DNA of 64,000 nucleotides from CAIJMU01 sp035530275 (GTDB lineage: Bacteria > Spirochaetota > Spirochaetia > Treponematales > Rectinemataceae). A program made the position numbers and the translations under genes. The stretch lies in NCBI GenBank assembly GCA_035530275.1, contig DATKVC010000015.1, positions 434,001 to 498,000 on the forward strand. The letters run 5' to 3'. Shown here piece after piece: positions 53,661 through 62,133 of this stretch (positions are counted from its first letter, which is position 1; the number at the start of each line of letters is the position of its first letter). The notes beneath the pieces were generated by a model. That model was not told the origin of the DNA. It searched no databases and saw only the letters and a program-made list of their open reading frames with translations.

Positions 53661-55078
53661 TCTTCCACCGTGAGGATGAGGTTGCCCGAATAGACCACGC
53701 CATTGTAGGTAACGGTGGCCGAGATGAAGTGTTGCCCGACCGATAAGGCACCTGTTGCCGCGGCGTCCAGGGAGAGGGTCGGCAAGGTCACGGTCTGGGC
53801 GCCCCCGTCGACGTACCAGGTCCAGCCCGAACTCAGGGCCGCCAGGGTAAGGTTATTCGTTGTGATGGCGATGGCATTGCCTCGCTTGACCGAAGGCGCG
53901 TAGTTCGCGAAGGTCAGGGCCTGGTAGCTCGTCGCTGTGCTCACGCCCACGGTGACGGCTGCGCCGTGCCAGGTGAGGGTGTAGATTTTTGTGGTGACCC
54001 CGTCGGGAGCCCGCACCGTGATGGAAAGCATATTGTCGTAGACCGCTGGATCGGGATTGAAGGCGAGAGTTGCCGAGGCGGCGCCCGAGGCGAGCTCCGT
54101 CGCCGAACCGCCGTTCCACGAGTAGGTGATGTATTGGCCCACCGCCGACTCGGTTGGGGTGAAGACGATGCTTTTTGTTGAGGGGATCGCGTACAGATCG
54201 TAGATCGTCGTCCCGGAGGAAAAGCCGGTGGAGAGAGGCGCGCCCGTGGCCGAACCGTCCTGCACGATCAAGTCGCCGAGGTTCACGTTCGTGTCGAAGA
54301 AGTCCGTGGAGGCGAAGACCCGCGTGCTTACGCAGGCGCCGCTCGAATCCAGCCAACAATTGCTAGTCACGCCGTCCCAGATGTTGACCGACTCGACATA
54401 GAGGCCATAAACCGTGGCGGATGCGCTCGATGTTTTGAATTGGAGACAGAGGGTATGACTGCCTCCCACGAGACCCGAGGCCGCCACGGTGGCCGAGTAG
54501 TCAGCACCGACTGTTACGACCGGGTCGGTCATGGCCGTGCCGTCGAGGGTGGCGGAAACATAGGCGAGCCCCGTCGACTTGGGCCACTGAAGATCGAGCG
54601 AAAAGCCTCCTGTAGACGCGCTCTGGCTGAACGAGAGGCTCACCGTCACGGATTGCGTGGCATCGGCGGAGAGGGTGACCGGATTCGACCCCGAGGCGAT
54701 TTTGGCGGCCGTCGAATCGAAGGCGTCGACCTTAATCGTATAATCCCCCGGAGTCAGCGAGCCGAAGGTTTTGGTGACGCCCAAGCTGTAGCCAATGCCG
54801 TTAGCCTGGGCTACGGTCGTACTAGCGCTGTCCACAACGGCTATGGAAAGCGTGGAGATGGCGGCGCCGAAATCGGCGGAGGAGGCGACGATGGTTCTGG
54901 CCGTCGGGACGGAAAGGGAGACGGTGAGAGAAGCGCTCGATTCGCCCGACGAAGCGCGGGCCGGAAATGGAATGGAGCAACCGAGGGCGCAGACCGCGGC
55001 GAGCGAGAGCAATAGGCCTAATGCGACGGCCGATGCCTGACTATTCAAGCTCCTCAGTATTATTCTATCCGCTTTCAT
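53657..55078 (-). CDS. Surface lipoprotein, shared-module paralogue
   Basis: A 473-residue predicted lipoprotein with lipobox ALGC near residue 34. Nearly the whole length is the operon's common module: early SASLTVSLSVPTARTIVASS, middle VESVNIWDGVTSNCWLDSSG, DFFDTNVNLGDLIVQDGS, YSWNGGSAT, late TYNGVVYSGNLILTVEE. It resembles the N-terminal part of the NHL gene so closely that a tandem duplication is likely, after which the other copy gained a propeller. It has no other known domain. Third gene of the operon. Confidence 0.87.
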   Translation of the reverse strand: MKADRIILRSLNSQASAVALGLLLSLAAVCALGCSIPFPARASSGESSASLTVSLSVPTARTIVASSADFGAAISTLSIAVVDSASTTVAQANGIGYSLGVTKTFGSLTPGDYTIKVDAFDSTAAKIASGSNPVTLSADATQSVTVSLSFSQSASTGGFSLDLQWPKSTGLAYVSATLDGTAMTDPVVTVGADYSATVAASGLVGGSHTLCLQFKTSSASATVYGLYVESVNIWDGVTSNCWLDSSGACVSTRVFASTDFFDTNVNLGDLIVQDGSATGAPLSTGFSSGTTIYDLYAIPSTKSIVFTPTESAVGQYITYSWNGGSATELASGAASATLAFNPDPAVYDNMLSITVRAPDGVTTKIYTLTWHGAAVTVGVSTATSYQALTFANYAPSVKRGNAIAITTNNLTLAALSSGWTWYVDGGAQTVTLPTLSLDAAATGALSVGQHFISATVTYNGVVYSGNLILTVEE

Positions 55079-55100
55079 GCCCGTCTCCTTTGACCGACGC

Positions 55101-56480
55101 TTAGTGGCTCTCTATGGAGAGGATGAGGGTTCCGGCGTAACTCACCCCTCCATAGCTCAAGATGACAGAAATAAAATGGTCTCCGACCGAATAGGAATTC
55201 GTGGTCGCGGAGTCCAACGTGAGGCGTTGCGAGGTCTCGGCCTGTTTCACCCCATCGATGTACCAGGCCCAACCTGTGTCTAAGGCCGCGAGGATACTGT
55301 TGTTCGTTTCGATGACAATGGGATTGCCTCGCGTGACCGAAGGATTGTTGTTCGCGAAGGTCAGGGCCTCGTAGCTCGTGGCCGTGCTGACGCCCACGGT
55401 GATGGCCGCGCTGTGCCACGTGAGAGTGTAGGTCTTTGTGGCTCTGTTGGGCGCCTGCACCGTGATGGAAAGCGCATTGTCATAGATAGAAGGATCGGAA
55501 TTGAAGTCGAGAGCCGCCGAAGCGGTGCCCGAGGGAAGTCCCGTCGAGGCGCCCCCATTCCAGGAGTAGCTGATGTATTGGCCCGCCACCGACTCGGTGG
55601 GCGTGAAGACGATGCTTTGTGTTGAGGGTATCGCGTACATATCGTAACTCGTCGTGGAGGAGGAAAAGCCGACGGCGAGCGTAGCCCCCGAGCTCGAGCC
55701 GTCCTGCACGACCAGGTCGCCGAGGTTGGCGTTCGCGTCGAGGAAATCGCCGGTCGAGAAGGCCATGGCGTTCTTGACCGCCCCTGAGCCGTCTATCCAT
55801 GAGTCGCTCGTGAGTCCGGCCCATATGTCGATCGACTCGACAAAGCGGCCCGCGGAGGCCCCGGTCGCTCCACCCGCCTTGAAGCTGAGCAGGAGGGTAT
55901 GCGCACCCGAGCCGAGCGATGCCGACAGGCTCGTCGTCGAGAGGCCAAGGCCCGGGTCCGTTGTGATGGCTGCCGAGGTCGCGGAACCGCCGTCGATCGA
56001 CCAGGCCACATAGTCCACGCCCGTCGAGCTCGGCCACGAGAGTAGCAAGGACAGCGTTCCCGTTCCCGAGTCGAAACCCGAGAAGACTATCGGGATCGTC
56101 ACCGAGGATGTGGAGCCCGAAAATACGGAGACGTTCCCGCTGCCTGAACCGATGACCGATCCACCCTTCAGGACGTCGAGGTCGACGGTCCAGGTCGTGG
56201 CCGCGAGTCCGGTAAAGGTGACCGGCCCGGTGGCGATCGACGTCTGCGTCTGCTGGCTCCGACCAGCCGCGTTCACGGTGACGGAAACGGAATCGATCTC
56301 GGTGGCGAAATCGGGCACAATAGTGCGCGCGGCATTGCCGAGGGAGTGGGGCAGTTTCACGACAAGCGTTCCGGTCGTCTCCGACCGCGGCGAGGTGAGC
56401 GGCGTGCACCCGAACTGCAAGAGTCCCAGGAGGATCGCACTCATTGTGACCGCGCGCCCGATCGTCGCAATACGCCTCAT
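55101..56480 (-). CDS. Surface lipoprotein, shared-module paralogue
   Basis: A 459-residue predicted lipoprotein with lipobox QFGC near residue 25. It carries the same module as the next gene, including VESIDIWAGLTSDSWIDGSG, DFLDANANLGDLVVQDGS and TPTESVAGQYISYSWNG. Its N-terminal ~160 residues differ more (TTGTLVVKLPHSLGNAARTIV). ATG 56480 was chosen over an upstream in-frame start because it is just before the lipobox helix and a GAGGGGA site precedes it. Second gene of the operon. Confidence 0.87.
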   Translation of the reverse strand: MRRIATIGRAVTMSAILLGLLQFGCTPLTSPRSETTGTLVVKLPHSLGNAARTIVPDFATEIDSVSVTVNAAGRSQQTQTSIATGPVTFTGLAATTWTVDLDVLKGGSVIGSGSGNVSVFSGSTSSVTIPIVFSGFDSGTGTLSLLLSWPSSTGVDYVAWSIDGGSATSAAITTDPGLGLSTTSLSASLGSGAHTLLLSFKAGGATGASAGRFVESIDIWAGLTSDSWIDGSGAVKNAMAFSTGDFLDANANLGDLVVQDGSSSGATLAVGFSSSTTSYDMYAIPSTQSIVFTPTESVAGQYISYSWNGGASTGLPSGTASAALDFNSDPSIYDNALSITVQAPNRATKTYTLTWHSAAITVGVSTATSYEALTFANNNPSVTRGNPIVIETNNSILAALDTGWAWYIDGVKQAETSQRLTLDSATTNSYSVGDHFISVILSYGGVSYAGTLILSIESH

Positions 56481-56493
56481 GGCGTCTGTCCCC

Positions 56494-57834
56494 TCACTGT
56501 GTGACCGTCGCCCGGAACGAGCCGGAATAGCTGATCCCATTGAAGGTGACCGTGCAGCTGATTATGTGCTGCCCGATATCCGGGTTCGCCGTTGTCCAGG
56601 AGAACGACGGGCTTCCCGAACTCGCCAAGGTTCCGTCGACATACCACGCCCAGCTCGAACCTCCGGCGACGAGGGCTGCGTTGGCGCAGCTCACGGAAAG
56701 CGTGCTTCCTGCGAGCAGGGTCGCGGAACTCATGCTGAAGGTGAGGGCTTGGGTTCCGATATCGAAGCTCACCGCCGTGGTATTGGTGATCCACTGGGCG
56801 TAAAGGGTTAGGTCTCCTGCCGGAATCCTGAGCGGATCGCCCGGCGCATAGCCTATGCCCGAGCCGTCGGCCGCGGTGTTCCATGTGGAGAAGGCATAGG
56901 ATGTCTTGGCCAGGTCGCCGGGCTCCGCCACCGTGGCGGTTGCGTCATATCGGCAGCCCACGGAGGCGGGAGCCGTACCGCTCGTGTTGCCGTTGCCGTC
57001 GTAGATCAGATAGAAGGAATTGGCGGTGCTCGTGGTGGTCACTGCGCTCGACTCTTGTCCGGCAGCGTCGACCAGGACCACGGAGTATCCATATCCGTAG
57101 CCCGCCACGCAGGTCGACGCTTGAAAGTAGCAGTCGTAGTTTGACGAGAAAGGGTCCGGGTTCGGCTTGGCCGTAAGCGAGGGAATGTCATAGGTGGCTG
57201 TATCGCTCGTCGACGAGCCTTCCCTCCTCCAGGTGATCTTCAACTTTGCAAGATCGTCATCGCTGGTTTGGGTGGGAAGGAGCAGGGCGAGAACGGACTT
57301 TTGGAGGGAGTCCACGATGGTTGCAGCCCGGGCGACGGGATTGGGAGGACTGTCGCAGATGAGGGAAAGGCTTGTCCCGTCGTAGTGTCTGTTGATGGAG
57401 GCGACGTACATCCCGAGGTTGAAGGTTATCGTCTTGTGCTCGGCCTTCGCGGGATCGAGGACGAAGGAAAGCGAGATGTGAGTCGCGTCGGTGGGTATGG
57501 GCGCTACGGGAGGCGGGGTGATAAAGAGAGCGTCGTCGACATCCCAGGAGAGGGAATACGCGATATCGAAGGCCTTCGGATTGATGATGACAAGGCTGTC
57601 TGTCACCGTCTTCCCGGAGGGGACGCGGTCGAGCGTATCCGAACCCGATAGCAAGGAGGAGGAACGCACGAGTACAGTGCTTGACCCGATTTCGAAAAAG
57701 CTTTGGAGGTCCGTTTGCTGAATCGGGAAGCCGCAGGAAGATATGGACAGGATGAGGGTCAGCATCGGCCAGGCGGCGAGACAAGGCGCCCTGTGGCGAT
57801 GTGCTTCTCCGCCGATGGAGAGAACCTTCATCAT
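56494..57834 (-). CDS. Surface lipoprotein with InlB-type repeat
   Basis: A ~446-residue predicted lipoprotein that opens the operon. Lipobox SISSC near residue 33. The middle (~80-270) is a beta-rich domain of unknown kind. Residues ~285-355 match a Listeria-Bacteroides InlB B-repeat (YDGNGNTSGTAPASVGCRYD, YAFSTWNTAADGSG, LTLYAQW). The last 100 residues resemble the tail module of the other lipoproteins (ISCTVTFNGISYSGS). AGAGG eight to nine bases upstream favours ATG 57834; an ATG at 57843 is an alternative. Confidence 0.85.
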   Translation of the reverse strand: MMKVLSIGGEAHRHRAPCLAAWPMLTLILSISSCGFPIQQTDLQSFFEIGSSTVLVRSSSLLSGSDTLDRVPSGKTVTDSLVIINPKAFDIAYSLSWDVDDALFITPPPVAPIPTDATHISLSFVLDPAKAEHKTITFNLGMYVASINRHYDGTSLSLICDSPPNPVARAATIVDSLQKSVLALLLPTQTSDDDLAKLKITWRREGSSTSDTATYDIPSLTAKPNPDPFSSNYDCYFQASTCVAGYGYGYSVVLVDAAGQESSAVTTTSTANSFYLIYDGNGNTSGTAPASVGCRYDATATVAEPGDLAKTSYAFSTWNTAADGSGIGYAPGDPLRIPAGDLTLYAQWITNTTAVSFDIGTQALTFSMSSATLLAGSTLSVSCANAALVAGGSSWAWYVDGTLASSGSPSFSWTTANPDIGQHIISCTVTFNGISYSGSFRATVTQ

Positions 57835-58105
57835 CGCGTTCATCCTCTTCTTGTTATAGGGCGCGCTGTACGAGACGGCCTGGCAAGGCAACCGAGACTT
57901 CGTGGTGAGGCCGCAGGTCGCTTTCGCGCCTAGGTTATTCTTCTAGGGGAATAATCGCGGTCGGGAGATGGGCTGTCGTCCAAAAAAATATTTCTGAACT
58001 TATATTCTTGCGTTCGAAGGCTATGGCGAGGAACCTACGATACAAATTTAGGCGGCAATAGTAGGGCCAAGCGACAAGACTCCCAGGCATAAGCGCCAAA
58101 GCTTA
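57835..58105 (-). promoter_or_regulatory. Upstream region of the eight-gene operon
   Basis: No gene was found. On the minus strand a TATAAG box (57999-58004, reversed) with an AT-rich flank is the best -10 candidate, but no good -35 is seen. A 6-bp inverted repeat TTATTC/GAATAA around 57935-57954 lies between this box and the start and could be a regulatory site. The promoter has not been pinned down. Confidence 0.35.
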
Positions 58106-58132
58106 TAAAAACGGCCGCCCGAGGGCGGCCGT
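58106..58132 (-). terminator. Rho-independent terminator
   Basis: Read on the minus strand, ACGGCCGCC and GGCGGCCGT pair around a short loop and are followed by a TTTTTATA tail, directly after the stop of the binding-protein gene. It separates that gene from the lipoprotein operon. Confidence 0.88.
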
Positions 58133-58152
58133 TGTGCCTTAAAATGGCGAGT

Positions 58153-60711
58153 TCAGAACTTCAGCCAGGCCGTCGAAGCCGAGGCCGGCGTGTCCCCCGT
58201 CCCCAGATTGGACGAGGCGACGATGGTGTAGGCGCCCTCGCTGAGGGCGTCGACGAGTGAGGCCGGGAAGCTGGCCACAAAGAGGCCGGCCTTATTGGAC
58301 TTGGCGGCCACCGTGGTCGCCTTGTCGCCGACCATGAGACTCACCTCGACCGTAGCCTTGGCGGCGGGCGTCGCGAGATTCTTCGGATAGCTCACCGAGC
58401 TCACGTCGACTGTCACCGCGAGAGCCTGGCCCTGCTTGCGATCGGCAACCTTGATGGCGTCGACGCGGCTGTAGTTCGTCGCGAGGGCCTTTGTCCAGTA
58501 GCCCTTCTCGAAGGGATAGCTCGGGTCGCGGAAGGCCGTGAGGATGCCCGTGTTGCCCACGGGGTCGTAGCGATCGAGGACGAAGCCGCCGTTCGAGATG
58601 TAGGCGTGGCCGTGCTTCTCGACCCAGGCGAGGGTGAGGCGATAATCCTTCGCGGCCTGTTCGGGGCTCACGAAGCCCTTGAGGCTGGCGGGCACGCGCT
58701 CCGCCTTGGCGAGCTCTGCGAGCTTGGCCTTGAGGTCGGAGACGAGCTTGGGATTGAGGAGATCGACCTCGGTGGAACCGGAGTCGGTGTTGAAGGACCA
58801 GACCGTGCCCGAGGCGCTCGACTCGGAGACGAGGGACTTGAGGGCCTCGAGAACTTCCCAGGGGAGGACGGCGCCGGAATTGACCGCCGCGACCTCGAGG
58901 CTCGGGGCGATCAGGAAGGCGAGCTGGGCCTTGTCGCTGGGGAAGGTCTGATCGGACCAGACCGTGATAGTTCCATCTTTGTTGAAGCGGTAGCCCTTGG
59001 CGCTTACGAGCCGGGGATTGACCCCAGAGGCGTAGGAGGCGTCGTAGCTCTTGTCGCCCGCTCCGGCGTTGAAGGCGATGTCGTAGGGGAAGGCGATCGC
59101 GTAGCGGTAGTCGTTCTGGGTGACGGGGCGGCCGTGGTGCCAGGCTCCGTAGCGGAAGGCGAAGGTGGCTTCGCTGCGCGCCGTCTGCGCGCCCTTGGCG
59201 TAGCCGTAGTCGGCGCTGCCCTGGGTGTAGCCGACGCCCGATTCCCACTTCTTGTCGGCGGAGTTCCAGATCACCGCGTCGGAGGGAACCTTCATGGCTG
59301 CGGGCGAGCTTTTCATGCCCGACCAGGTGGCGCGCACCGCCATGGGCACGCCGGTGGCGGGATTGGCCTCGAGTTCGCGGTCGGAGACCTGGCCGATGAT
59401 GGCGCCTGAGTAGGTGTCGCCGAATCCGTTGGCGCCCACCGGATCCCAGGGGTACATGAAGAGGGCGCCGCGGGAGGAGAAGCCGGTGAGGCGGAGGACC
59501 TTCTTGCCCTTGTCGGCGCCGGAGGCCTCGCTCTTCACGTCGGCGGTGTACATAGACCACTTGTCGATGCCGTCGCCGAGTCCCCAGGCCATCCGCGAGG
59601 CGAAGCGTGACTTGTTGGCGGCGAGGTAGCTTGTCTTGGCCGCGATGAAGACGCGCACCGATTCCTTCATGCCGAGGTCGGTCGCCTTGAGGAGGTGATC
59701 CCAGTAGTCGGCGCTATCCTTGACGTTGCCGTTGACCACGGCCTGGGTGAGGGAGTCGAGGTCGGCGTTCTGGTAGTTCCAGCGCGCCGGGTTCTGGCCG
59801 CCCGGCATCACCGTGGCCCAGGGAGCGTAATCGTAGGAAATGGTCATTTCCCAGTAGGCGATGGTCTGGTTGGAACCGAGGCCCTCGGTGTAGATGTTCC
59901 ACTGGTTGGAGGCGGGGTCGGTGCGGTTGACCGTCGCCGAGCACTTGCTCCGCTCCCACTCGAGGCGCTCGACCTTGATGCCGGCCTTTTCGATCTGGTC
60001 GGCGATGTAGCGGCCCACGGGTACCCGCGCGTTCGGATCGTCGGCGCGGATGACGAAGCGGATCGTCACCGGGCTGCCGTCGAAGGTCCACCACTGGCCC
60101 TGCTTGGACAGGCGGCCGGCGAGGGCGGGGAGGGCGGCGGCTTCCTTCATGGCCGAGTCGATGTCGGCGAGAGCCTTCGCCTCGTCGCCCGAGGCCGTCA
60201 TTCCCTGCTTCTGGGCCACGAGGTCGAAGCGCGAGGCGTTGGGCTGGCCGGGAACCACGGGCGTGAAGACCGGCGTGCCCGAGCCCGAGAAGACCTCGTC
60301 GACGATCTTCTGCCTATTGATCAACCAATTGAGCGCATAGCGGACCTCGCGGATCGCGAGGGGATTGAACTGGGCTTTGCCGGAGGCGTCCTTGGCGGGG
60401 TCGCTGAGATAGGGCGCGGCGTTCGGGTAGGGGTTGATGAGGAGGCCGAGATAGCTGGCCCCCGACACTTCGTAGGTCTCGAGCTTGGACTGGACGTCGG
60501 TGGGCAGGCGCTTGAACACCGAGCCGTCCGTGCCGTAGTTCCACACGTCGCTCGCTCCCGAGGCGACGTCCATCAGGCCGAGGTCCTCCTGGGACTTGGC
60601 GTTGAACAGTATCTTGTCGACGATGGGTCCCTTCGCCTGCGCCTGCGCCGACGAAAGGGCCGAGATGGCCAAAGCGGCGGCGACGATCGCCGCGAGCCTC
60701 GTTCTCTTCAC
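58153..60711 (-). CDS. Peptide-type ABC substrate-binding protein, large
   Basis: An 852-residue periplasmic or lipid-facing solute-binding protein of family 5 (oligopeptide/nickel). Signal peptide ~1-27 (LAAIVAAALAISALSSAQAQA). The SBP core includes IREVRYALNWLINRQKIVDEVF and an IRFVIRADDPNARVPVGRYI region. It is 250-300 residues longer than standard members; the last ~95 residues form an Ig-like beta domain. Start GTG 60711 is six to seven bases after AGGAGG. No permease or ATPase is adjacent; the two orphan permeases at 34729-37004 are possible partners. A fragment of it is copied at 40792-40884. Confidence 0.88.
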   Translation of the reverse strand: MKRTRLAAIVAAALAISALSSAQAQAKGPIVDKILFNAKSQEDLGLMDVASGASDVWNYGTDGSVFKRLPTDVQSKLETYEVSGASYLGLLINPYPNAAPYLSDPAKDASGKAQFNPLAIREVRYALNWLINRQKIVDEVFSGSGTPVFTPVVPGQPNASRFDLVAQKQGMTASGDEAKALADIDSAMKEAAALPALAGRLSKQGQWWTFDGSPVTIRFVIRADDPNARVPVGRYIADQIEKAGIKVERLEWERSKCSATVNRTDPASNQWNIYTEGLGSNQTIAYWEMTISYDYAPWATVMPGGQNPARWNYQNADLDSLTQAVVNGNVKDSADYWDHLLKATDLGMKESVRVFIAAKTSYLAANKSRFASRMAWGLGDGIDKWSMYTADVKSEASGADKGKKVLRLTGFSSRGALFMYPWDPVGANGFGDTYSGAIIGQVSDRELEANPATGVPMAVRATWSGMKSSPAAMKVPSDAVIWNSADKKWESGVGYTQGSADYGYAKGAQTARSEATFAFRYGAWHHGRPVTQNDYRYAIAFPYDIAFNAGAGDKSYDASYASGVNPRLVSAKGYRFNKDGTITVWSDQTFPSDKAQLAFLIAPSLEVAAVNSGAVLPWEVLEALKSLVSESSASGTVWSFNTDSGSTEVDLLNPKLVSDLKAKLAELAKAERVPASLKGFVSPEQAAKDYRLTLAWVEKHGHAYISNGGFVLDRYDPVGNTGILTAFRDPSYPFEKGYWTKALATNYSRVDAIKVADRKQGQALAVTVDVSSVSYPKNLATPAAKATVEVSLMVGDKATTVAAKSNKAGLFVASFPASLVDALSEGAYTIVASSNLGTGDTPASASTAWLKF

Positions 60712-60781
60712 GGAATACCTCCTGGATATAGTGGACGAAAATACAACAATTGCTACTGATTCGTCGGGCGAGTCTCGCCCG
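60712..60781 (-). promoter_or_regulatory. Upstream region of the binding-protein gene
   Basis: A 17-bp palindrome (CGGGCGAG-T-CTCGCCCG, 60765-60781) lies 54-70 bases before the start codon. It is followed by an A/T-rich stretch and the AGGAGG site. It could be an operator, or a terminator for the upstream gene, but it lacks a T-tract. Promoter boxes were not clear. Confidence 0.4.
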
Positions 60782-60841
60782 GGAGGGTCCGGCCTGAGCG
60801 GCAGGCCCGCGGCGCGGACTGGCCGCGGGCGAAGCCCTTCT

Positions 60842-61327
60842 TCAAGACAGGCCCTGCATCCCCATGGCCTTGTAGTAGGCGAACCACTTGTCCTCGGGGT
60901 CCTGGATCGTGCGGAGCGTCGCCAGCGATTCCGCTTCGGGGATGCCTCGCTCCAGGACATTGTACATGTGGATGAGATTGGAGGACTTGATGTTGCCGCC
61001 GCAGTGGACGAAGACTCGCTTGCCCTCCAGGCCGGACATGATGCCGCGGAAGGTCAGGTAATGGATGTGTCGAAGGTTGGAGCAGTCCACCGGGAAATGT
61101 ACGTAGTCCATGCCGAGCTTCTCGACGATGCCCGCCTCGCCCGGCAAAGCGTTTCGCGTGCTCGCCGGCGAGATGTTGAAGATCACCTCGAAGCCCTCGC
61201 CGCGGAGAGCCTCCAGCTGCTCGGGGCTCGGCTGGGCCCCGGCCGCGAGGCTCTCGTCATAGCGGTGGAATCGCCCGATGGAGGCGAGGATGGCTGTTCT
61301 CGTCGTGTCCTGGGAGAGGCTGCTCAT
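60842..61327 (-). CDS. Dual-specificity-phosphatase-like protein
   Basis: A 161-residue cytoplasmic protein of the protein-tyrosine-phosphatase-like (DUF442/SwrD-like) fold. The phosphate-binding loop reads VFVHCGGNIKSSNL; in real phosphatases the loop is HCx5R, but here the Arg is a Lys, so catalysis may be weak or absent. The preceding FPVDCSNLRHIHYL part has an acidic residue in the right place. AAGGAG before ATG 61327 fixes the start. It is separated from the binding-protein gene upstream in the window by 130 bp and transcribed in the same direction. Confidence 0.75.
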   Translation of the reverse strand: MSSLSQDTTRTAILASIGRFHRYDESLAAGAQPSPEQLEALRGEGFEVIFNISPASTRNALPGEAGIVEKLGMDYVHFPVDCSNLRHIHYLTFRGIMSGLEGKRVFVHCGGNIKSSNLIHMYNVLERGIPEAESLATLRTIQDPEDKWFAYYKAMGMQGLS

Positions 61328-61444
61328 GCTAACTCCTTGCCAGCGCGTCGTTCTTATGTCCAACTCGCTATATTCTATTAATCTGAATATATGGAAAATA
61401 CTATATTTATCGGTTGTTGGTCAAGTGTCACGAAGATTGTAACG

Positions 61445-62032
61445 TCACTCTTCTTTGATGACGATTTCGAAGGCGTCGAGGAGGGACAGGACGTCGGGGA
61501 CGGAAAAGATCGCTTTCTTTACCTTGTTGCTGCGGGGATCGATCGAGTAGCCATGGGCGCCTCGAAATGAGGCCTTTTCCAGATTAGCGCTGCTAAACAG
61601 GGTCCCCCTGAAGCTCGAGCCCGAAAAATCCACTTCGACGAGGAAGCTGTTCTGGAAATAGCATTCGCGGAAGTCGCAGCGCAGAAAGGCGGAGCCCTTC
61701 ATCTTGATGTCGGTGAAGTTGCAGTCGATCAACCGGCAGTCGGAAAAGCGGAGATCGAAGACGCTTTGCGAACATTTGTAGAAATTGATGCCGGCCAATT
61801 TGCAGGCCGAGAATTCGCAATCGACGAGGCGGGCCTTGTCGATTTTCGGATTGCTGAGGTTGCAGGAATCGAAGCTGCACGAATCGAAGCGGGCCGCGCC
61901 GAGGTCGGCTTCGGTGAAATCGCAGCCCTTGAATTCGCAACGCCCGAATTCGGCCCCCGATAGGTCCTGCTGATTGAATTTGACGTTCTCGAAGACCTGG
62001 GCTTCCAGGACCTCGCCCGAGTAGGTATCCAT
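61445..62032 (-). CDS. Pentapeptide-repeat protein
   Basis: A ~195-residue right-handed quadrilateral beta-helix protein. Typical A(D/N)LXX-like repeats run through residues ~15-165: LSGAEFGRCEFKGCDF, TEADLGAARFDSCSF, SNPKIDKARLVDCEF and so on. The end (IDPRSNKVKKAIFSVPDVLSLL) is like that of Qnr-type proteins that protect DNA gyrase, although the general family has many unknown roles. Start ATG 62032 after a GAGGT site was preferred to a longer upstream frame. Downstream of the gene an A/T-rich region (61364-61444) separates it from the phosphatase-like gene. Confidence 0.85.
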   Translation of the reverse strand: MDTYSGEVLEAQVFENVKFNQQDLSGAEFGRCEFKGCDFTEADLGAARFDSCSFDSCNLSNPKIDKARLVDCEFSACKLAGINFYKCSQSVFDLRFSDCRLIDCNFTDIKMKGSAFLRCDFRECYFQNSFLVEVDFSGSSFRGTLFSSANLEKASFRGAHGYSIDPRSNKVKKAIFSVPDVLSLLDAFEIVIKEE

Positions 62033-62133
62033 GGGGGCTGACCTCGTATCTTGACTGAGTTCTTGGAGGAGCCAATGATGCCCGCGAGCCTCGCCCATGA
62101 CAAGACCGCGGGGCGGAGAGACCTGGAGCGCCG

